Part shown: positions 13,701-25,594 of the stretch, in pieces | Layout of the letters: each line of letters opens with the position of its first letter | How positions within the stretch are numbered: position 1 is the first letter of the stretch | Source of the DNA: Nilaparvata lugens | Taxonomy: Eukaryota > Arthropoda > Insecta > Hemiptera > Delphacidae | NCBI RefSeq assembly: GCF_014356525.2 | Contig: NC_052508.1 | Span: forward strand, 49,703,858 to 49,767,857 | DNA: 64,000 nucleotides | Direction of reading: 5' to 3' | Notes under the pieces: model-generated | Seen by the model: only the letters and a program-made list of their open reading frames with translations | Database searches by the model: none | Told to the model about the DNA's origin: nothing | Program-made: the position numbers and the translations under genes

Positions 13701-15024
13701 GACCAGCACAATAAATTATTTGATCAGATAATCTTTGGATAAGCTGAGGTATATTTTGTCAAAAGCTACTTGCAATTGATTTAATTTTCAATAAATCGGT
13801 ACTAAATTTACAACTGTGGAATGACTTCCTTTAGCCTAAGGCACGAATAAAAAAATAAATGAATTTGAATTTAATTGGATTTTTCGCCATTCATCTTATG
13901 TGCTTCAGTAGGCATTATTTTATTTTTGTTAGGGGGATGGAAAATATTCATTTCATTTCCTTGTTTGCTTACACAATTTACCTGTCATTCTGTAAGTATA
14001 ATCTTCAGATAAGTGTGTAGTGTGTATATATTTATAAATTTTATCTCTTGTCTTGTAAGTTGGTCAACGTTATCTATTCCGGCTTTATGGAACAATTTTC
14101 CCCTATTGTTATTGGATTGTACCATTTAACTTCGAGTAAACATTGCACATTAATTGATGAGGCAGGATAACATCAAGCACAGAGGAAAGAACACCTTCTT
14201 CTGTGAGTCAAGTAAATAATAAATGTATTGGTATTCAAGCTAGTGTGATAACAGATCAATTTTTGTTAGCCTTGCTTCATACAATATATATATATATATA
14301 TATATTTTAATGTGGATTAGCTTCTGTGATTCACCAACTTTGCCTGGCTACTTTCTTTCAAGACATATAATATATATATATATAAGTGCGGCTTGGAATA
14401 TTCCGGAATATATACAGTTTGGACTACAAACTATTCAGATTCATAATATTTCTAGTACTGTAAATGCAGGGTACAAATTGAGTGTTCCAATTTTTTGTCT
14501 ATCAGTGTAGTAAAAAACTGCAATCTGTGGGTGCACCATGAAACCTTACAAAAACCTTACAAACCTTACAAAAGTTTTCCTAATTTGAAATAAAAATGTA
14601 TAGAGGTGCACTAATCAACAATAATATGCACAGTAAGCATAATTTTAAAATCTCAAAGAAATTCATTAAGAAAACTCAAATTTATTCATAATCATCAAAA
14701 TATGAATAGGCCTAAAATCTACTCACAATTTAAAGTTATTAGAATGGTGAAAAATAAAATTTAATGGATATAAAATTAAACAATAAATATTATTGTGAGC
14801 AACAGTTTGCAGTTTCCATGAAATTCATGAAGTTCACTCAAAAGTATGTATAAAGTATTCAAATCAAAATTATAGTCTACTTACAAATTTGAATTATTAG
14901 TAGCAATAGCGGCGTCCAAAGTTGGTGTTCCAATTTTGAGGTTAGAGAAGGAGTGAGTTAGCGGCGAGTAGGCGGCCCTCATGGGAGAAGAAGCGGCTCG
15001 GAAAGTGATTGGATCGGTCTTCAT
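4461..15024 (-). CDS. PNP: Purine nucleoside phosphorylase (PNP), six exons
   Basis: The enzyme cleaves inosine and guanosine with phosphate to base plus ribose-1-phosphate in cytosolic purine salvage. Coding exons on the minus strand are 15024-14885, 9032-8938, 8346-8168, 6995-6820, 6014-5824 and 4720-4461. All junctions are GT-AG and phases agree, giving 1041 nt (346 aa plus stop). Motifs seen: phosphate loop CGSGLG (about aa 74-79), [10 protein letters not shown] and [31 protein letters not shown] (Glu near 244), GVDAVGMSTV, FSLISNK (Asn near 286) and NHAEV (His near 300). These correspond to the purine, ribose and phosphate contacts of trimeric PNP. The product is longer than the ~289-aa vertebrate enzyme, with about 46 extra N-terminal residues from exon 1. 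The ATG at 15024 has an in-frame stop eight codons upstream. No signal peptide is apparent. Confidence 0.93.
4815..4950. repeat. Imperfect ~80-bp tandem duplication
   Basis: Two copies of a unit starting gtaggcctaca and continuing ttaggattttaaaat, in PNP intron 5. The rest of that intron has no gene. Confidence 0.6.
5388..5605. repeat. ~140-bp direct duplication in PNP intron 5
   Basis: The sequence around ctcaagttcaattgtgaatg occurs at about 5397 and 5537 with long flanking identity. Short repeats of ttacattttatgaagag lie between the copies. Confidence 0.7.
5824..6014 (-). CDS. PNP: PNP coding exon 5
   Basis: Encodes [20 protein letters not shown] through [10 protein letters not shown] to GVDAVG. 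The acceptor is tctctag and the donor gtaagt. It leaves one base of a Gly codon. Confidence 0.92.
6820..6995 (-). CDS. PNP: PNP coding exon 4
   Basis: Begins [20 protein letters not shown] and contains AAGGLHADY and [17 protein letters not shown], the central strand and loop of the PNP fold. It starts in phase 0 and leaves two bases at a gtcagt donor. Confidence 0.93.
7198..7402 (-). repeat. tRNA-derived SINE, copy 1
   Basis: On the minus strand, a Pol III B-box-like sequence (reverse complement of 7298-7308) precedes a body ending gctcatgtgggcatcatcc. The body matches the copies at 62306-62500 and 37120-37300. It lies in PNP intron 3. Confidence 0.7.
8168..8346 (-). CDS. PNP: PNP coding exon 3
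   Basis: Encodes [20 protein letters not shown], then [14 protein letters not shown] (catalytic-site His) and the [14 protein letters not shown] signature. The acceptor is tttttag and the donor gtacaa, ending in phase 0. Confidence 0.93.
8938..9032 (-). CDS. PNP: PNP coding exon 2
   Basis: Encodes [20 protein letters not shown] followed by [12 protein letters not shown], the N-terminal helix and phosphate-binding loop. The acceptor is ttgttccag and the donor gtaagt. The first base completes a Phe codon from exon 1. Confidence 0.92.
9033..14884. other. PNP intron 1, no further gene seen
   Basis: A 5.85 kb AT-rich intron with two minus-strand open stretches (10086-10313 and 10486-10737) that are not convincingly coding. 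It also holds a 20-nt unit repeated 2.5 times at 12931-12980, an A-run near 13149 and TA repeats near 14284 and 14370. Confidence 0.55.
12931..12980. repeat. 20-bp tandem repeat, 2.5 copies
   Basis: The unit aacgcatttcactaaatagg repeats head to tail with no mismatches in PNP intron 1. Confidence 0.9.
14885..15024 (-). CDS. PNP: PNP coding exon 1
   Basis: ATG at 15024 opens a Ser/Ala-rich N-terminal extension ([20 protein letters not shown]...). A gtaagt donor follows a TT dinucleotide that joins exon 2 as TTT, giving NSNFYTYELL, which aligns with the start of the vertebrate enzyme. A TAG codon lies in frame upstream, supporting this start. Other family members may use other first exons. Confidence 0.85.
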
Positions 15025-15078
15025 GATTGCTTGCTCGCTGGTGGTCTAATGCTGCTAATTCACTGCTAATAAAATGTG

Positions 15079-15112
15079 TGATAACGGCCGACAACGTTCT
15101 GTCCCTTTTATA
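15079..15112 (-). promoter_or_regulatory. Proximal PNP core promoter
   Basis: On the minus strand TATAAAAGGG starts at 15112, and a TCACAC initiator-like sequence has its A at about 15079, 33 nt downstream. This would give a 5' UTR of about 55 nt before the ATG at 15024. Confidence 0.5.
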
Positions 15113-15286
15113 ACAACTGCTGATATCAACAATCCAATTATGTACAATATCGATGACACTTGACCTCTCACTCTCTCTCTCTCTCTTACTCGATGCCAAG
15201 TATAACTTGAATGAAAAGATCGATAATAGATTCAATCGACTGTCGCCGTGCGTTCAAGAAACTTCTGTCACTCGATTACATAAACT

Positions 15287-15321
15287 ACTGACTGGCCCAC
15301 CGCGCTCTCAGTATTATATAT
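15287..15321 (-). promoter_or_regulatory. Distal PNP core promoter
   Basis: On the minus strand TATATATAAT begins at 15321, and the arthropod initiator TCAGT has its A at 15289, a 32-nt spacing. The 5' UTR would be about 265 nt. It contains one ATG that is immediately followed by TAA. Confidence 0.6.
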
Positions 15322-18300
15322 ACTTGCTCTAGCCACGCAACAGCGTACGCACAGCGCACAGTGCAGTAATTCATTTCTAATCAGCGTATTTTTTATCTTC
15401 ACAGTGTCTGAAAGAAGGGGGAAATCATTCAAGTTTTGTAAATAAACCGCATTAAGTCGGTGGCAATACGTAAACAACAAAATATGTCACCATCAATGAT
15501 GTAATTCAATGAGATTCCTCATAATTTTATAGCGGTGTATGATGCTTGTTTTGGTAAAGATAACAATCTGGAATTAATCTTGAACTAGATGCCATCGTTT
15601 AACAATAGACATTTTTTTAATTTACGTAGATAATTGTAACAATAACAAAATTTTTAGAGCCTGATAATAATGTATTGTTATCTCCAGTCTTTTTTATTTG
15701 TCACCATGTATGAGTTGGATTTTTCCATATTTTCCTTTTCCTCTTTCGCTCTTTCATTCTGGATTTCGTCATCTGTTCTGACCATTGACCCTCCTATTTT
15801 TTCATTTATTTTTCTTTATTCATCTTTACTGTAGTGCTAAGCCTCCTTCGTTTTATTATTATCTGTTTTTAATTTATCCACTTCATCTACCACTCAACCA
15901 CTAGACGTGACTAAAATATTAAATCATTCTCTTAGATTTTTATTTGCAAAAACGTTATTCTATGTACACAAACCACTAAAAACATGGCAATAAAATAAAA
16001 AAAATGCTAAAAAAAACATAGATGAATTCTGTGAAAGCCAACTTTCTGCTATTTAAATTGTATTATATGGGAAACTTTTCAAAATTTGAATTTAATATTC
16101 TACTCTTCCCACTCACTCTTAGGCACTCTATAGGCCTACACCTACTACCCTTCTTATCTCAAATTAATTACCTACTATATTTGTAATCTATTTTTTTATC
16201 TAATTGAGTGATGTTTATTGGAGCAATTTGAATCAGTATGGTACCGTAATATATAATACATAGTGAGTGTTGAAGCAATAAAGATAATGAAGATGTTTAT
16301 ATTGTTTAGTCAAAAAATGAAGTTGTAGAGGACTATTTTAATATAGTATTTTTTACGTACATAGCCAAGTTATTATTGTTTTCTTTTTCTGGTTCCAATT
16401 GTTAAATTATATTTCCCTTCTCTTTTATTCATCTTCAATTGGGTTTGTATCGTGCTTTAACCGCTCATATTTTCATCTTTCAAGTGAAAGTGAAAAAAAA
16501 TGGTAATGGAAAAACTTGAAATACGATACTTTTCCAATCTGTTTCCTGAATATCACCGCTTGACATTTTTTTAAAGAATCGACTTTTTCTTTTTATTTCT
16601 CTAAAAATTTTTCTGTGATCCAGGAGTGATCAGCAATAACAGGTACAATATTCAGTATAATATGTATTACTCGTGGCTATCTCTACTTTACTGGAAGATA
16701 ATAAGGAATAAGGTGACGTTCATCATTATTGCTGTAGGCCTATGATAGTCTAGAATTTTAGAAAATTGAAAATATTATAGATCTTTTCATTTACATCATA
16801 ATCCTCTATCCTTGACTCAGCTATTGATTAATAATTTTTTAAAAATTATTACATGTTTCATTTTCATTATAATGCTCTCTCCTCGACTCTCTATCGATTA
16901 ATCATTTTATAAAAAAAACTACTGTGGACTGTTAATTGTTGATTTCATTAAAAATCCCCACATTCTTTGAATATATTAATTTATGACCTTCTTTCTGATT
17001 CATTTTTCTCAATTTCCTCAATATTTTTTAGATGTTAAACAACAATTCCAATATTTTTCATCCAATGGATGAATGAACATGCATTTTTTAGTAAAACAAT
17101 TTGATATAATCAATATTATGGTGATTTTTATATGGTATTTTTCTAAAGTAAGAATGTCAAAAAAATTGAAATATATACTCGAACGTTTCTTGATATTGGA
17201 AAATTTGCAAGTATGAACTATTAAAATTGGAAATTGACCTCAGTGAATAATCGGGGTTTCACTGAGTAAGGAGAAGGTTCCAAACTCATGATTCTTAATT
17301 TAAAAAAAAATAAGAACCTTGAATAAGGATATTGAAGATCAGCGAAGGATTAACTGCAATAAGTTCGAAAATGTATTGAAAAAATGTTCAAATCCCATAT
17401 TAGGCTATATCATTTTTCAATTTGGAGATTGCTTTTGTAAAAAATACATTTTTTTAAATTATATAAATTTCAATAACTATTGGCACCTGTCTTCTTCAAT
17501 ACCATTAATTTTCATCCCCAGTATTCAAGTACCGGTGCATCCTCATTCTTTCATTGACACTTGTCGAAAATAAAAAATAAGGCTCCATTTTAGCAGTCAC
17601 TTTATCTAAACGGCGGCTCTTCAAATTGCTGATTATGCTTTAATTTATTACTATTGAAATTGGTAACATTTCAGGACGTTATCGCCAACTTATTTTTGAG
17701 GATATCATTAGTTGTGCTATTATTACAGTAATTATATGATTTTTTATACAATCATTGTTAATGTCACACATAATTAATGCAAATAATCTAATAGATAAAT
17801 TGGTAGCTTCTATCTTTGGTATTTTCGTGGATTATAATAACTCTTTCAATTTCAAACAATTGATAAAAATACATTTTTTGATGATCAAGTTGAATAAAAA
17901 ATCGCGGAGGCGCTTTAATCTATAATTTGTAATAATAATTGAGTAATATTGATAATGCATTCATTTAAAAAATCTACTCACGATTCCATATTGCTCGAAT
18001 GTAATATCTCCTCTTGATGTCAATCTTGGAAAATGACTATACCGGCGAACATGTCAGTAAAGGTTTTATAATCAGAAAAGTTTGTAAAATTACTATAATT
18101 CAAGTTCCAAACTATCCCACTTATATTGTTTGGCTTTTGATTTAGTAGATGTTAATTATTATGGTAATTGTTTCTAAGATCTTACCTGGGATAGTTAACA
18201 AACAATTTATACTGTATGGTTAAACGATTCCAAAATCTGTTTAGGTTGTTAATTTTGAGTGCCTATTATATCTTTGAAAAACGATTCATAAAAGTTTTTC

Positions 18301-21300
18301 CTTGCTCTTTCCTATTATTCAACTTGCTCTTATTTACTCATTTACTGATAAGGCTTAAAATATAGAATTTATTCATTTTTTCTACAACATAATAATGATA
18401 TAATTATATAAGGGTCGTAAAAAGGGCATAAAGGTAGGCGTATACTTTCAAGACTAAAGCTTACCAATTAAACTTTAAGATTGAATAAGATATTGAAAAT
18501 TGTTCAAATGTTGAAAGATTTCTCTGTGAGTACCTAGTAGTTATAAAAAAACTATTTTTCAAGTATTACTATAATCCAAAATAAAATTCTAACTTTATGT
18601 AATCTCTACAACCCATGTTAAGTTTCCAATTACTTCCTTAATATGTCGACTGGATTAATTTTAACTACATTATCGATAATTTCCCATTTCAGACTATATA
18701 AAAGAGCAGAAACAACTTCATAAAATATTTAAATTCAGAGCTCGTTCAATTTTGTTTTTATTTGACATAAAACTCTTATTAGTGAGAAATAACACTCATT
18801 GATGTAACGTAAAAATGTTTCGTTTAAATGTGTGCACAGTAATTATATGTCAGGCTTTTTGTCTAGTTTAAGAGATGTAACACATGACATTGATCTGTGT
18901 GAGGCTTTTCAATTATTTCAATCTAATATCGTTCCAATGTTTTGGAGAACGTGACCCAGTTAAATGGAAATAGTGATGAGAAATAAAAAAACAAATGAGT
19001 TGAAGATGGGGAAACAAAATTGAAGCAGACTCAGCGAATGTATCATGTTCGAACATTTTGTAAGTGAGGTCAGATGTATTTTGTTAATTCATACGAACAG
19101 CTCATTGAAAAACTGTAATTAGGATTCATTCAAATCGATATTTTATGACCAAAAATAAAAAAATATTTTATGTTTGGAGCTACGTAAAATCCAAAAATTT
19201 CAAAAATAATTCTCTTCCAGTATGGATTTTCAGATTGCATGTCATTGCAATATCTCTCTCTACGGTACCATTGTGAAATATAATCCATCCCTAAATTTCA
19301 AATTGAGTTCATCAAATTGGGATCCTATAGTATACACTTATTATAAGAGTACTTATTTAAGAGTAAATCACAATTATTCTATAAACTGTGCAATTGCCAT
19401 ACCTGTATTTTATTGAACAGTAGGTATCTTGGGTCAGAAAGGACACTTTGATTTTGTATTTTATTTCAACAAAATTTTGGATTTCCAACTTTCAATCCTT
19501 AGTATCTCCGGGGAATTTAGAGTCTTGAATTATTTTTTCAATGTTCTCTTTTTGGTGTTTTTAAAGGAATTAGGCCATGTATTGAAAATTTTAGTTCTTC
19601 ATGGAAAAAGAGTGAAATCTCGTGCCTTACCTTTGGGGGAGATTTATAAGAAACAATACTATATCATCCTTATTTATCACGATTCGGATCAGGCAAAAAG
19701 CTCTCGTATTTGAAGTCACTGTGTGAGTTGGCCAGTTGGAGTGATATTGATGTCATAGCATGAACTTGTAATCTACGTTAAGTAGCATAGCTTGGCTATG
19801 GAAACATTTGAAGGCTAGAGTTTGTAAATATTGTTTACTACCGAAGAAAATAAAATGTATCATATTGTTATCCTCATTGGTAGGGTACTACATACCCATC
19901 TATCAGTAGGTTTAACTCAAGGACTCCATAATCCAGGAAATATCACACAGGAATAAAACTTGAAATTATAAAATATCGTGAAGTTTACCTTTTCTATTTT
20001 TTGAAACTACAGTAGGTTAAATCTTATAAAAATAGGAAGGTTTTATTTCAGGATTCAGCATATTCTTTTAGTTAATTTCCCAATTCCAACAGTGTCATTA
20101 TTCATTCATATTCTCTACAATAGATATTTACTACACAACTAGGATGTGATATAATTAGAGCTAAATAATGAACCGCCTGTGATTCCTAGGATTGTATCTT
20201 GAAGAAGTGTGCTTGACGTTTTTTTACTGATGGACATCCTCATCAATAATCTAACGTGACATTTCAAAATCATATGGATCATTGAAAAATTTGTTTGTTA
20301 CAACAGTGACGCAACTTATTTGTGAGCAAATAATAAAATTTTACAATAAATTCTCTAATCTTTATGGTTGATTATTGCCAGCTCTATTGTTTTTTGTATA
20401 AAAATATCCGAATTAAGAATAATGGAACGAACTTGCATCATAGATCTCAAATTTTATCAGGAAGGCTTCCCTGATAAATCATCCGATGGGTCCGTCACTT
20501 TCTTATAATTTATTGATCATATTATTTTCGAAATATTATCTAACTAATTATAGATTATCTTTATACTGTAGTTGGCACCACTTTTATAAAGTAGCTCCTT
20601 TTATCTTGAATATTAATTTCATGATGATAAAATATGATCAGATTATATGTTGTTTGTTCACTTTTTCTTTTTATGTTAATTTTTTAATTATTTTGTTTTT
20701 ATCTGATATTGTACTAGTTTATTCTACAGGATGATGAAAACAATCAAAGGCTATTATAAGCTACAAGTTTCTATAAAAATAGATACGGTATCATTCAAAT
20801 AAAATTGGCATCAATACTCTTGCATCACTCATTTCTTAGGGTTCCAGGTTGACTGAACCTCAAGCACGTATGAAAATTATAGCGTTGGTATTTTTGCTGA
20901 GAAGTTACCGTACTTTCAAGACCTGGGCTTGTGCTCGTCTAATAAGTTAGTGACTAACTTTAAGGTGGTTTCCAAACTACCGGGATTTTGGTGTGTTATA
21001 TTATATTTTTTAAATGTCAATTTCAAGATAGGTTTTCAAATGATATTGGAATTGAGAATTAATACGAATCACAAGTTCAATTGATAATAATGGGTTTAAA
21101 ATGAATTCCTTCGAGGTTCAATTTCACCTATTCTAGGCCAATTTGCTATTTTCTAATAGGTATTACAATATTCCTATGATTAGTCAAAATTTGATTTTAC
21201 ACATTTTACTTTTCTATCCCTTGCTTGTATCAGTAAATTATCATACAAATAACACCAAACTTTAGAAGATGGCGTTCCATGGGAACATTTTGCACTAGTC

Positions 21301-21476
21301 ACGTGATGGAACAATTTACGATTGGAACTGGAACAATTTACTGTACACAGAACGTACACAATATCAGTAAGTTATCATACAAATCACACCAAACTTTAGA
21401 AGAAAATGATTGTATGATTGTACAATCATACGCTTTTTTAATTCAATCAATTTGAAAATTAATCGAGGACTCTCTA
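15322..21476. other. Gene-poor intergenic DNA
   Basis: AT-rich sequence upstream of PNP. Only short, low-complexity open frames are present and none resembles a known protein. No RNA gene or clear transposon was recognised. Confidence 0.5.
21231..21403. repeat. Short direct repeat, 134-bp spacing
   Basis: The sequence cagtaaattatcatacaaat, followed by caccaaactttagaaga, occurs at about 21231 and again, slightly altered, at about 21365. Confidence 0.6.
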
Positions 21477-21836
21477 TAGTGAGGTCCACGTTATAATGGC
21501 AGTGTTTGATTAGCAATGGTACTGCTATCCTTGTCTATCATTCAACCAAGCGGATAGCGCTATTTCTTTCTCGCTTTGCTCTGTTGCCAGATCGTCTTTC
21601 AACATTGTAGAATTAATAATTAATTAACAAAATATATCATCTTGATTACGAAATTATTGAAAAATATAATTTCTCGCTTCATAATATAATTGATTATTTT
21701 TAACGAGAATGAACCGTTAATATTACATCAATAAACCTGTATCAGCTACCGTCTACAGAAGGCTTTGACAAGACAGAGGATCGGCAACGTTTTTCTCCTA
21801 TCTTTCTACATTGCCATTATAACGTGAACCTCACTA
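21477..21836. mobile_element. MITE with ~26-bp terminal inverted repeats
   Basis: The ends tagtgaggtccacgttataa and its near-perfect inverse ending cctcacta bound a ~360-bp non-coding element. A TA at each end is compatible with a TA target site. A degenerate relative of the left end lies at about 52933. Confidence 0.75.
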
Positions 21837-22882
21837 CAGGAGTATTGATACTCTAGCAAATCTAAGGATAATGTAATTTTAGTAATTAGTACAGGCTTAT
21901 TACATAATACCACCATACTTTGTATAGGCTACGGTACCGTTAATTGTACAGTTCTAATAGGCTATCAGAGAAATAAGGTACGGTGTGGTATATATGATAC
22001 CATTCAATATTGGGAAATTAAATTAGTAGGCTACTACGGTACCGTAAGTTACCTATTGCTTTTCCTCTTCTGTATAAAATCATTATAGAAATATAAATAT
22101 TATCAACGTAGTTTTGCACAAAAGCATTCTTATTATATAATGGATTTTATAGGAAAAGTTTGCCATATTAGTTTATTTCTATATTATCTGCATACCGGTG
22201 TATGATATAGGAACCTATTGCCTAATTTATTCCAGTTAGTTCTGATTAGCTACTCTGACCGATGGGAAAATCAAAGCTCTCCAATGGAATTTTACATTAA
22301 TTGTATGATTATGAGCAATTAATAGTAAATGAGCTCGAATACCTCTGGATTAGAATATTTATGGTAGATCTATATTATTTGCTTTGTATCAAGTTCCATA
22401 TACAGTGGAAACTATATCATTCTATCATACAGAGTTGAAATCATTCTGCAGAATAATTCCACCAAATATACCTAATAAAGAATATACTAGGATACATCTT
22501 ATTGTGCTGGAAGAAATCTGCTCACAACTTTACTAGAATGTTCTCTTCTCAGGTTTTGAACCTTGTTAATAATATTTCTATTTCATTGGTCGAGAGTAGT
22601 ATAGGCCTACATAATATACCGTACCTATAAACATATTTACAGAAATTTGTTGATTCCTAGATAAATATCAGACTATGGAGTATGAGTAGCCTATCCAATA
22701 ACTTATGTATTTATCTGCTGTATATACTCATATAAGACATAATAAAACTTCAATAAACAAGTATTTGAACTTCTATTTTGTATTGAATGGAGTATATAAT
22801 CTAAAATCGATTTCTTCTTTTAAAAACAACGACTAGCAGTCACATTTTTTCAATAAATGAATTTATTCACTTACTGTGACAA

Positions 22883-24440
22883 TAGTCCAGTCAAGGAAAG
22901 ATTATAGAGGGAAAAGTTAGGAAGACAATTTTTGACCCCGTAGTTCTGTTTAGGGTAGTAAGGAGGTAAACATATCAAAAGTCCCCACCCCTACCCCCTG
23001 TGCTGAGGGGGTGGGGTGGTTTAAAGGTACCAGTTTTTGGTTTCTCGTATAAAACTCAAAAACTATGTATCCTAAGGACTTGACTGTCATATAACAAATT
23101 AAAGCTTACATAATTTCCCACAATATTTATTCCACAACGTTTTTTATATCTCCACTAGTTTTCGAGATATCCGCTCTTGAAGGTGTGACATTTTTGGAAA
23201 AAACACGTTTACCACCAATTTTTTCTATTCTTGCTCTTATAACTTTTCAAAAATCGACGGGAAAAATCCATGCTGATTATGAGCTCATAAGGCATTAAAT
23301 TCTCTTCAATTTGATGTATAATTTCACGCTTTTACGAATTTCCCTACACCTTTTGTAGCAGCTTTAGTGTGAGTGTGTATGCTTTGTTATGTAAGCTTTA
23401 ATATGTTATATGACAGTGAAGTCCATAGGATACATAGTTTTTGAGTTTTATGCGAGAAACCAAAAAATTATACCTTTAAACCACCCCCACCCCCTTAGCA
23501 CAGGGGGTAGGGGTGGGGAATTTTGATATGTTTACCTCCTAACTACCTTAAACAGAACTGCGGGGTCAAAAATTGTCTTTCCAACTTTTCCCCCTATACC
23601 CTTTTTTGAGCATTCATTGCCTGAACTACGAGATCTTTTGGCAAATCTTTTTAGTCCAGGCAACGAATGCTCAAATAAAGGTATAGAGGGAAAGTTTGGA
23701 ATACAATTTTCAACTTCACAGCTTTTTTAAGGATAGTAAGAGGATTAACATATCAAAAGTCCTCACCCCTACCTCCTGTGCTAAAGGGGTGTGGGTGGTT
23801 GGAAAGTACCATTTTTCCCATATATCTCGAAAACTATGCATCTTATGAACATGTATATTCTGTGCAAAATAGAAGCTCACAAAATTACCAACAAGTTTTG
23901 TCCTTTACATTTTTCCATATCTCTTCACAGTTTCTGAGATATCTGCTCTTGAAGGTGAGACATTTTTTGAAAACACCCTTCTGCCTCCAATTTTTCCATC
24001 TTTTCGGCTTTATAATTTTTGAACGATTCATGAAAAAAAAATAATCCGTGCTGATTATAAGCTGACGGAGCATCAAATATCTTTAATTTGATGTATATTT
24101 TCACTATTTTACGCATTTCCCTACGACTGTTGCAGCAGTTTTAGTGTTGGGAGTGAAATTTTCTGTTCAGCAACAATAGATCAGTTGACAATAAAATTTG
24201 GAGGGAATGTTTGGAACGCAATTTTCGACTTTGCAGTTTTGTTGAGACTAGTTTGGAGGTGAACATATCAAAAATCCCAACCCCTACATCATGTGCTTTC
24301 AAACCACCCCCACCCAATTAGCACAGTGGGTAGGGGTGAGGACTTTTGATAATCCTCTTGCTATCCTTAAAAGAGCTGTCGAGTTGAAAATTGTGTTTCA
24401 AACTTTTCCCTCTATAATCTTTCGTTGACTGGACTATTTG
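22883..24440. mobile_element. Composite foldback element, two related units
   Basis: Unit 1 (about 22883-23628) and unit 2 (about 23650-24440) each carry ~150-210-bp inverted arms. The outer ends of the pair are inverted copies of each other (atagtccagtcaa...), and so are the inner ends (gagcattc..tgcctg). Each arm has a C-rich subterminal block such as cccctaccccctgtgctgag. No coding region is present. This looks like two non-autonomous foldback DNA transposons of one family side by side. Confidence 0.75.
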
Positions 24441-25594
24441 TATAATCTTTTAAAAATAAACCGAATATTTTCAATGCTATTCAGTGAATGGATTCTAAAT
24501 TAAATATGGTGTAGGCCTATAGAAAACATCAAGGCAACAAATTATTTATGTAGAACACACACCATGTACCGTATTTATTTGACTGTTTTGTTGGCTAGAT
24601 TTTCTGTAGTGTGTAGGTACTACAAAAGCAGCAATGTACAGTAGCGGTACCAGTTGAATTCAGTAACACACAATATTTATCCATTCATCATCAATGCCTT
24701 CCATTGTTCCAAAATATCATGTTTTACAACGTGGTACGGGAGTATGAAGTTGGAAAATGATAAATTAATTGGATCATTTTTATTCACTTTCCAAGTAAAG
24801 TAAAATATAAAGTTTGCTACTCACAAAAATTATCTGAGTCACATATTATTCTTTGTATTAATTTGTTTTTAGATTTTCACTTACTGTATTCAATTGATTA
24901 ATCAAGATAATCATTTATTGTTGTGTTATTACTTCGTCAATATTTTATGCATATTTCAGATTAATAATTATTGCTGTTTTGTCCTAATAACTCTATAATA
25001 GAAAGAATTAAGGCCAATTGATGATTAGGTAGTTTTCTTGACCCAGAAAACTATTTTATGGTGTATTTCAATAAAATCCATGCTTATATAAATAGATCCC
25101 TGTCAATATAAATTCCTATTCCTGTTCAAATTTCTGTGTAATTATTTTTTATAGATTTAAATTTTTAGATTAAGACATAAGTTATTTTATGACACTGTTG
25201 ATTTGATAATTCTTCACTTTGTTGGCAATTTAAAAAATATCAATTAAATTCGGATCACCAGTAGGTTTTTTCTATCAATTTCATGTATTATAAACATACA
25301 GTATCTGCTTTGAGTTTTATTTCTCGTCATCCTTTCTGTTATAGGCCTATGAATGAAAATTGTGCAAGTACAGTACTGTATCTAATGGTATTTTTTGCTA
25401 ATGCTACGAGTACCGTAAATCAATCAAGTTACTGTAATTCAACTTAATATGTGGATTGAATGTTTTCATGCTGGGTGACGTTTTTATTCAGTCTTACAAA
25501 TAACCTACTTGAAATAGACAAGAATCTGATTTATTTGTTTAGTATCTAATGTATTTTATTTACTATTTTATTTGGTTTATACTATCTGACAAGA
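24441..25594. other. Intergenic, nothing recognised
   Basis: AT-rich with short cagtac/cggta motifs, and no open frame or clear repeat boundary. Confidence 0.5.

Noticed and set aside
14942..15235. 97-codon minus-strand ORF at the PNP 5' end
   Set aside because: Begins at a non-ATG codon in the 5' UTR and reads exon 1 in the wrong frame.
23778..24116. Overlapping ORFs on both strands
   Set aside because: They lie in the arms and loop of a foldback element and show no protein similarity.
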